Part shown: in pieces, positions 59,467-64,000 of the stretch
Numbering within the stretch: the stretch's first letter is position 1
Layout of the letters: each line of letters starts with the position of its first letter
Assembly (NCBI RefSeq): GCF_022698165.1
Contig: NZ_JALDAY010000002.1
Span: 744,001 to 808,000 of the forward strand
DNA: 64,000 bases
Direction of reading: 5' to 3'
Source of the DNA: Streptomyces cylindrosporus
GTDB lineage: Bacteria; Actinomycetota; Actinomycetes; Streptomycetales; Streptomycetaceae
Made by a program: the position numbers and the translations under genes
The notes under the pieces: model-generated
What the model was told of the DNA's origin: nothing
What the model saw: the letters and a program-made list of their open reading frames with translations, nothing else
Databases searched by the model: none

Positions 59467-61415
59467 TTGGACAGCTCCAGGGTCGGGATGTCGCGCGGGT
59501 TGAGGCCGAAGACCTGGGCGTAGAGGGAGAGTTCGGACTCCAGGACCCGGATCATGGTCTCCGCGCGGCGGAAGCCGTGGCCCTCCCCCTCGAAGGCGAT
59601 GTACGCGTGCGGCACCCGCCGTCCGGCCATCCGCTCCAGGAAGCGCTCGCACTGGGCGGGCGGGCAGATCACGTCGTCCAGCCCCTGGAGCAGCAGGAAG
59701 GGCGCGGTGATGCGGTCGGCGTGCTCGGTGGGCGAGCGCTCCGCGTACCGCCCCGGCACCTCGGCGAGCGGTCCGACCAGGGTCTCCAGGTACTGCGACT
59801 CGAAGTCGTGGGTCTCCCCCGTGCCCCAGCCGGCCAGGTCGAGGATGGGGTAGATGATCGTGCCGCAGGCGTACACGTCGGTGCTCGTGAGCGACGCGGC
59901 GGCGGTCCAGCCGCCCGCGCTGCCGCCGCGGATGGCCAGCCGGTCGCGGTCGGCGGTCCCCTCGTCGGCGAGGGCGAGCGCGACGGCCGCGCAGTCCTCG
60001 ACGTCGACGACGCCCCACTGCTCGCGCAGCCGGCCCCGGTACTCCCGTCCGTACCCGGTCGAGCCGCCGTAGTTGACCTCGGCGACGCCGATGCCTCGGG
60101 AGGTGAAGTAGGCGATCTCCAGGTCGAGGACGAGGGGCGCGCGGCTGGTGGGGCCGCCGTGCGCCCAGACGACGTAGGGCGGCAGCTCGTCGCCGGGCGG
60201 GACGCAACCCGGGTTGTGCGGTGGGTAGATGTGCGCGTGGATGTCGCGTCCGGCGGGGCCGGTGAAGGTGCGGATCTGCGGCTCGGGGTAGTGGGCGGGG
60301 TCGACCGCGTCGTCGTGCTCGGCGCCGATCACGCGGGCTCTGCCGGTACGAGCGTCCAGTTCGACCACCTCGTAGGCGCTGCGCGGGCTCGCGCCCACCG
60401 CGACCACGCGCTCGCCGTGCACCGCGAGCGTCGGCGCGAACTCGGTCCAGGGGCCCGCCGCGTCGACGATCTCGCCGGTCTCCGGGTCCAGTATCCCGAG
60501 GGCGGTGGCGCCGCGGCCGTGCACGACGGCAATCAGGCCGCCGTCCAGCGGGGCGAACCAGCGCTGCCCGAGCTTCCACAGCGGCCCGGCGAACTCCTCC
60601 TCGCGCGGGCACAGCGGGCTGCCGTCGCGGTAGAGGTTCCACCAGCCGGTGCGGTCGCTCGCGTACAGCAGGGAGCCGTCGGCCGCCCAGTCGACCTGCG
60701 CGATCGACTCCCGGGGCCCGCCGGCGACGGTCCGCTGCCGCTGGAGGGTGCCGTCGTCGGCCACCCCGGCGACGACCAGTTCCGTGCCGTCCCACGGCAT
60801 CCGCGGATGGTCCCAGGCCAGCCAGGCGGCACTGCGCCCGTCGGGCGAGAGGCGGGGCCCGGTGACGAACCGGTGCCGGCCGTCGGTGAGTTCACGTACC
60901 GCGTCCCGGTCCTGGGCGGCCGAACCGTCCAGCGGCACGGCGGTGAGCACGCGGCGTACGTCGGTGGGGCCGTCGCCGGTGAACTCCTCCAGGACGCACC
61001 ACACTTCGCCCCGGTCGGTCACCAACTGCGGCTGTGCCCAGCGCAGTCCGCCGCCCACGAGGGAGACGGGCGTCAACGGCCTTGGCTCGCCGTCGAGTTC
61101 GTACCGGTAGAGCCGCTGGTCGGCGAAGTTCACGAAGACCGCGAGCGGGCGGCCGTCCACGACCGCCCCGGCCCAGGGGTGGCCGCCGTACTCGATGACG
61201 CGGGTGCGGACGTTCCACGGCGCGGGCAGCACCGGCTCCTCCCGGCCGTCGGCGCGCCGCCGCACGAGGGTGCGCCGGCCGCCCTCGGTGGGCCGTGGCT
61301 CGGTCCACCACGCCTCGTCGCCGACGAAGCCGACGTACTCGGGATGCCCGTCGTGCTCGGCCGCGAGCGCCGCGTCGATGGGCGAGGGCCAGGATCCGTA
61401 CGGCAGGGTCTCCAC
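59463..61415 (-). CDS. S9 family prolyl-oligopeptidase-like peptidase
   Basis: A 650-residue peptidase with a beta-propeller N terminus (WSPSPIDAALAAEHDGHPEYVGFVGDEAWWTEPRP-like opening) and an alpha/beta-hydrolase C terminus. The catalytic serine is S499 (GGSAGG), the aspartate D580 (GLDDVICPP) and the histidine H613 (EGEGHGF). GTG 61415 has GGGGGAG upstream. It probably cleaves short peptides, and its stop overlaps the S66 gene start (GTGA). Confidence 0.93.
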   Translation of the reverse strand: METLPYGSWPSPIDAALAAEHDGHPEYVGFVGDEAWWTEPRPTEGGRRTLVRRRADGREEPVLPAPWNVRTRVIEYGGHPWAGAVVDGRPLAVFVNFADQRLYRYELDGEPRPLTPVSLVGGGLRWAQPQLVTDRGEVWCVLEEFTGDGPTDVRRVLTAVPLDGSAAQDRDAVRELTDGRHRFVTGPRLSPDGRSAAWLAWDHPRMPWDGTELVVAGVADDGTLQRQRTVAGGPRESIAQVDWAADGSLLYASDRTGWWNLYRDGSPLCPREEEFAGPLWKLGQRWFAPLDGGLIAVVHGRGATALGILDPETGEIVDAAGPWTEFAPTLAVHGERVVAVGASPRSAYEVVELDARTGRARVIGAEHDDAVDPAHYPEPQIRTFTGPAGRDIHAHIYPPHNPGCVPPGDELPPYVVWAHGGPTSRAPLVLDLEIAYFTSRGIGVAEVNYGGSTGYGREYRGRLREQWGVVDVEDCAAVALALADEGTADRDRLAIRGGSAGGWTAAASLTSTDVYACGTIIYPILDLAGWGTGETHDFESQYLETLVGPLAEVPGRYAERSPTEHADRITAPFLLLQGLDDVICPPAQCERFLERMAGRRVPHAYIAFEGEGHGFRRAETMIRVLESELSLYAQVFGLNPRDIPTLELSK

Positions 61416-61432
61416 GTTCTCCCCCAACTCGC

Positions 61433-62737
61433 CTAGGCCGTGCGCAGAAAGCGGTCGAGTACGCGTACCCCGAAGTGCAGCGCCTCGACCGGGACGCGCT
61501 CGTCGACGCCGTGGAACATGGCCTGGTAGTCGTAGCCCTCGGGCAGCTTCAGCGGGGTGAAGCCGTAGCCGGTGATGCCGAGGCGCGAGAACTCCTTGGC
61601 GTCGGTGCCGCCGGACATGCAGTACGGCACGACGTGCCCTTCGGGCGCGAACTCCTCGACGGCCGCCCGCATCTTCGCGTACGTGGGCGAGTCGAGGGGC
61701 GCCTGCAGGGCGATCGAGCGGTGGTGGAACTCCCAGTCGACGTCGGGTCCGGTGAGCTCGTCGAGGGTGGCGCGGAACTCGTCCTCGACGCCGAACAGAT
61801 GACGTCCGTCGACGTACGCGACGGCCTCCCCCGGAATGACGTTGACCTTGTAACCGGCTTCCAGCATGGTCGGGTTGGCGCTGTTGCGCACGGTCGCCTC
61901 GACCAGCTTCGCGGCCGGACCGAGCTTGTGCAGCAGGCCGTCCACGTCGTCCGGGTCGCTCTCGATGCCGTAGAGCAGGGCGAGTTCGGTGAGTGCCGCC
62001 CGCACGGTCGGGGTGAGCCGCGCGGGCCACTCGTACTCGCCGATCCGGGTGATCGCGGCGGCGAGCCGGGTGACGGCGTTCTCCTTGTTGACCTTGGAGC
62101 CGTGCCCGGCGCGTCCGCGCGCGGTGAGCTTCAGCCAGCCCGTGCCGCGCTCGCCCGCGGCGATCGGATAGAGCTGCCGCCCGGCGCCGTCGTGGAAGGT
62201 GAAGGCCCCGGACTCGCTGACGCCCTCGGTGCAGCCCTCGAAGAGCGCCGCGTGCTCGCCGGCCAGGAACCCGGAGCCGTCCCGGGCGCTGTCCTCCTCG
62301 TCCGCGGTGAAGGCGACGACGACGTCCCGCCGGGGCCGGACGCCGGCGCGCGCCCAGCCGCGCACGACCGCGAGGATCATCGCGTCCATGTTCTTCATGT
62401 CGACCGCGCCGCGCCCCCAGACGACGCCGTCGCGGATCTCCCCGGAGAAGGGGTGCACGCTCCAGTCCTCGGCCCGGGCGGGTACGACGTCCAGGTGGCC
62501 GTGGACCAGCAGCGCGTCGGCGGACGGGTCGGAGCCCTCGATGCGGGCCACCACATTGGTCCGGCCCGCGGTGCGCTCCAGCAGGACGGGTTCCAGGCCC
62601 GCCCCGGCCAGCTGTTCGGCCGCGTACTCGGCGGCGGGCCGCTCCCGGCAGTCCCCGCCGCCGCGGTTGGTGGTGTCGATGCGGATGAGGTCGGACGTGA
62701 ACCGCACGACCTCATCCAGTGCCTGCTCGTCAGCCAT
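61433..62737 (-). CDS. M20 family metallopeptidase
   Basis: A 434-residue di-zinc peptidase or deacylase. Ligands are H81 (VHGHLDVVPA), D113 (GRGAVDMKN), E147/E148 (TADEED) and a later His. The dimerisation lid follows. It probably hydrolyses dipeptides or acyl-amino acids. ATG 62737 has AGGAG upstream and overlaps the M55 gene by 8 nt. It ends 17 nt before the S9 gene. Confidence 0.93.
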   Translation of the reverse strand: MADEQALDEVVRFTSDLIRIDTTNRGGGDCRERPAAEYAAEQLAGAGLEPVLLERTAGRTNVVARIEGSDPSADALLVHGHLDVVPARAEDWSVHPFSGEIRDGVVWGRGAVDMKNMDAMILAVVRGWARAGVRPRRDVVVAFTADEEDSARDGSGFLAGEHAALFEGCTEGVSESGAFTFHDGAGRQLYPIAAGERGTGWLKLTARGRAGHGSKVNKENAVTRLAAAITRIGEYEWPARLTPTVRAALTELALLYGIESDPDDVDGLLHKLGPAAKLVEATVRNSANPTMLEAGYKVNVIPGEAVAYVDGRHLFGVEDEFRATLDELTGPDVDWEFHHRSIALQAPLDSPTYAKMRAAVEEFAPEGHVVPYCMSGGTDAKEFSRLGITGYGFTPLKLPEGYDYQAMFHGVDERVPVEALHFGVRVLDRFLRTA

Positions 62738-63563
62738 ACTGCTCCTCCACGGCGGCCGAGACGATCGTGGTGACCGCCTTGAAGGTACGAATCCCCTCGT
62801 ACATGGTCCCGCTGGTGTACGCCACTTTCCGTTCCCCGATCCTGCCGACGCCCGGCACGACGGTCGCGGCCATCGCGAGATGCTCGGCGTCGAACTCGAG
62901 CGCGACGGTGAACGGCCCTGCCTGCACCGGCTGTTGACGGGCCGCCAGCCGAGCGGCCTCCTTGGCGGCGGCCCGGATGTCGGCGGCCGTGCGGGCCGGT
63001 GTGCGGCACACGGCCGCGTACCGCGAGACATGGTCCTTGACGGCGACCTTCAGCGCCTCGGGCGCATACCCGAGGGCGTCCTCGCAGGCCACGTCGTCAC
63101 CGGTCACCAGGACGACGGGTACCCCGTACTCGGCGACCACGCGTGCGTTCAGCAGGCCCTCGCTGGCCCGCACGTCATCGAGCCACACGCCGGTGATGGA
63201 GTTCGCGAGGTAGGTGTGGGCGAGCACGCCCTCCATGCCGGCGCCGGCGTGGTAGCCGACGAACGCGATGCCGTCGACGTCGCCGTGCTGCACGCCCTCC
63301 ACCATGGACAGCGACTTGTGCCGCCCGGTGAGCATCTGCGTGCGCTCGTCGAGCTGTTCGAGGAGCAGGTTGCGCATCGTCCAGTGCGCCTCGTTGACGA
63401 GCACCTCGTCCGCGCCGCCGTCGAAGAACCCCAGCACGGCGGCGTTCACGTCCGAGGTGAACATCGACCGGCACCGCTCCCACTGCGGCGTCCCCGGCAG
63501 CACGTCGGCCGGCCACGTCACCCCCGTGGCACCCTCCATGTCGGCGCTGATCAGGATCTTCAT
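62730..63563 (-). CDS. dppA: M55 family D-aminopeptidase (DppA-like)
   Basis: A 277-residue zinc D-aminopeptidase. The B. subtilis DppA ligands D8, E10 (SADMEG), H60 (NEAHW), H105 (GYHAGAG) and E135 (ASEGLL) are all present, and HTYLAN follows. DppA cleaves D-Ala-D-Ala and longer D-peptides. It starts the peptidase operon, and TAACGT eight bases upstream of ATG 63563 with no Shine-Dalgarno sequence suggests a leaderless transcript. Confidence 0.93.
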   Translation of the reverse strand: MKILISADMEGATGVTWPADVLPGTPQWERCRSMFTSDVNAAVLGFFDGGADEVLVNEAHWTMRNLLLEQLDERTQMLTGRHKSLSMVEGVQHGDVDGIAFVGYHAGAGMEGVLAHTYLANSITGVWLDDVRASEGLLNARVVAEYGVPVVLVTGDDVACEDALGYAPEALKVAVKDHVSRYAAVCRTPARTAADIRAAAKEAARLAARQQPVQAGPFTVALEFDAEHLAMAATVVPGVGRIGERKVAYTSGTMYEGIRTFKAVTTIVSAAVEEQYG

Positions 63564-63612
63564 GGAGCGCCACGTTACGCGCCACGGGGGGAACGGGCCA
63601 GGAAGCCGGGCT

Positions 63613-64000
63613 TCAGAGGGTGCGGCCGAACAGGTCCAGCAGCGCCGCCCAGTGCCGGTCGGTCGCCTCGGCGCCGTACATCGCCGTGTCCGCCTGGGTG
63701 AAGCCGTGCCGGGCGCCCTCGTACACCTCGCTGCGGTGCCGCACCCCGGCCTCGGTCAGGGACTTCTCCAGCCGGTCGATCTGCTCGGCGGGGTTCGTGG
63801 GGTCCTGGTCGGCGTGGCCGAAGTACAGCTCGGCCGTGACGCGGCCGGCGAGCAGGTGGGGGCTGTCCGGTGCGTCGGTCGCGAGGTACGCGCCGTGGAA
63901 TCCGGCCGCGGCGGCGACGCGGTCCGCGTGCGTGCCGGCGGTGCGCAGCGCGAGCCCCGCGCCCATGCAGTAGCCGGTGACACCGACCGGGCCGTCGGTG
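63613..64000 (-). CDS. Dienelactone hydrolase family protein (5' end cut by window)
   Basis: C-terminal part of an alpha/beta hydrolase. The nucleophile motif GYCMG (visible at the right edge) gives the reactive cysteine, and HADQDP and ARHGF carry the Asp and His of the triad. Dienelactone hydrolases open carbocyclic lactones or hydrolyse similar esters. It reads leftwards toward the M55 gene; a short GAAGC/GCTTC hairpin overlaps its stop. The N terminus lies beyond the window. Confidence 0.85.
   Translation of the reverse strand, partial: TDGPVGVTGYCMGAGLALRTAGTHADRVAAAAGFHGAYLATDAPDSPHLLAGRVTAELYFGHADQDPTNPAEQIDRLEKSLTEAGVRHRSEVYEGARHGFTQADTAMYGAEATDRHWAALLDLFGRTL

Overview
The window is high-GC actinobacterial chromosome and almost certainly Streptomyces. 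Codon third positions are nearly all G or C, GTG and TTG starts are frequent, genes are chained by 4-nt ATGA/GTGA overlaps, and several families are typical of the genus: DUF574 methyltransferase, XRE-DUF5753 regulator, DUF6158, DUF6204, a ten-gene gvpOAFGYZJLSK cluster, and SigB-type promoters with a GGGTAC -10. From memory, the order nar operon, SigB-family sigma factor, gvp cluster matches the S. coelicolor region holding nar1, sigK and gvp. That assignment is recalled knowledge and was not searched. No stretch over 300 bases lacks a gene, and I found no tRNA, rRNA, CRISPR array, insertion sequence or prophage.

Layout. 1-7.2 kb: the edge of a rhamnogalacturonan lyase gene, a WYL regulator diverging from a two-gene unit across a perfect palindrome, a methyltransferase/pterin dehydratase pair, two XRE regulators and a DUF574 methyltransferase. 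7.3-13.8 kb: a complete respiratory nitrate reductase operon narGHJI. It converges on a stand-alone dnaK (13.8-15.7 kb) that has a HAIR-like operator. 15.8-19.2 kb: osmC and a MoxR ATPase/VWA-metallopeptidase-like pair. 19.2-26.4 kb: a membrane-anchored alkaline-phosphatase-fold protein, two metallo-beta-lactamase-fold hydrolases, a DedA protein, an aminotransferase homologue without its catalytic lysine, and a secreted membrane-anchored protein.

26.5-33 kb is a stress block. A SigB/F-family sigma factor diverges from a coupled operon (DUF2795 protein, His-rich membrane protein, DJ-1/PfpI protein, large catalase with its own DJ-1-like domain) preceded by a SigB-type promoter. A bacterial eRF1-like (baeRF/Rv2629-type) gene with the same kind of promoter follows. 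33-38 kb: an ABC-F ATPase, a histidine phosphatase, a PAP2-diacylglycerol kinase fusion, a methyltransferase and a 56-residue hydrophobic protein.

38.1-43.4 kb is the gas-vesicle cluster, ten genes read leftwards from gvpO to gvpK. 43.4-47.9 kb: an overlapping operon of NDH-2, transketolase and a stand-alone LigD-type polymerase. 48-52.9 kb: a second group with SigB-type promoters (F420-type LLM oxidoreductase plus enolase-superfamily protein; holin-like membrane protein diverging from hemerythrin) and a VOC protein. 52.9-58.5 kb: an M48 protease with a zinc ribbon, a DUF5107-TPR protein, an arginase-fold protein with altered metal ligands, DUF6204, GNAT and LapA proteins. 58.5-63.6 kb: a coupled operon of four peptidases (M55 D-aminopeptidase, M20, S9, S66) suited to D-amino-acid or murein peptide breakdown. 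The right edge cuts a dienelactone hydrolase gene.

The unifying theme is general stress and dormancy physiology: nitrate respiration, DnaK, OsmC, catalase, DJ-1, hemerythrin, gas vesicles, baeRF and an end-joining-type polymerase around a SigB-family sigma factor. At least five promoter-like sequences of the form GNNT-N14/15-GGGTAC (one with GTTA in place of GNNT) lie upstream of genes here.
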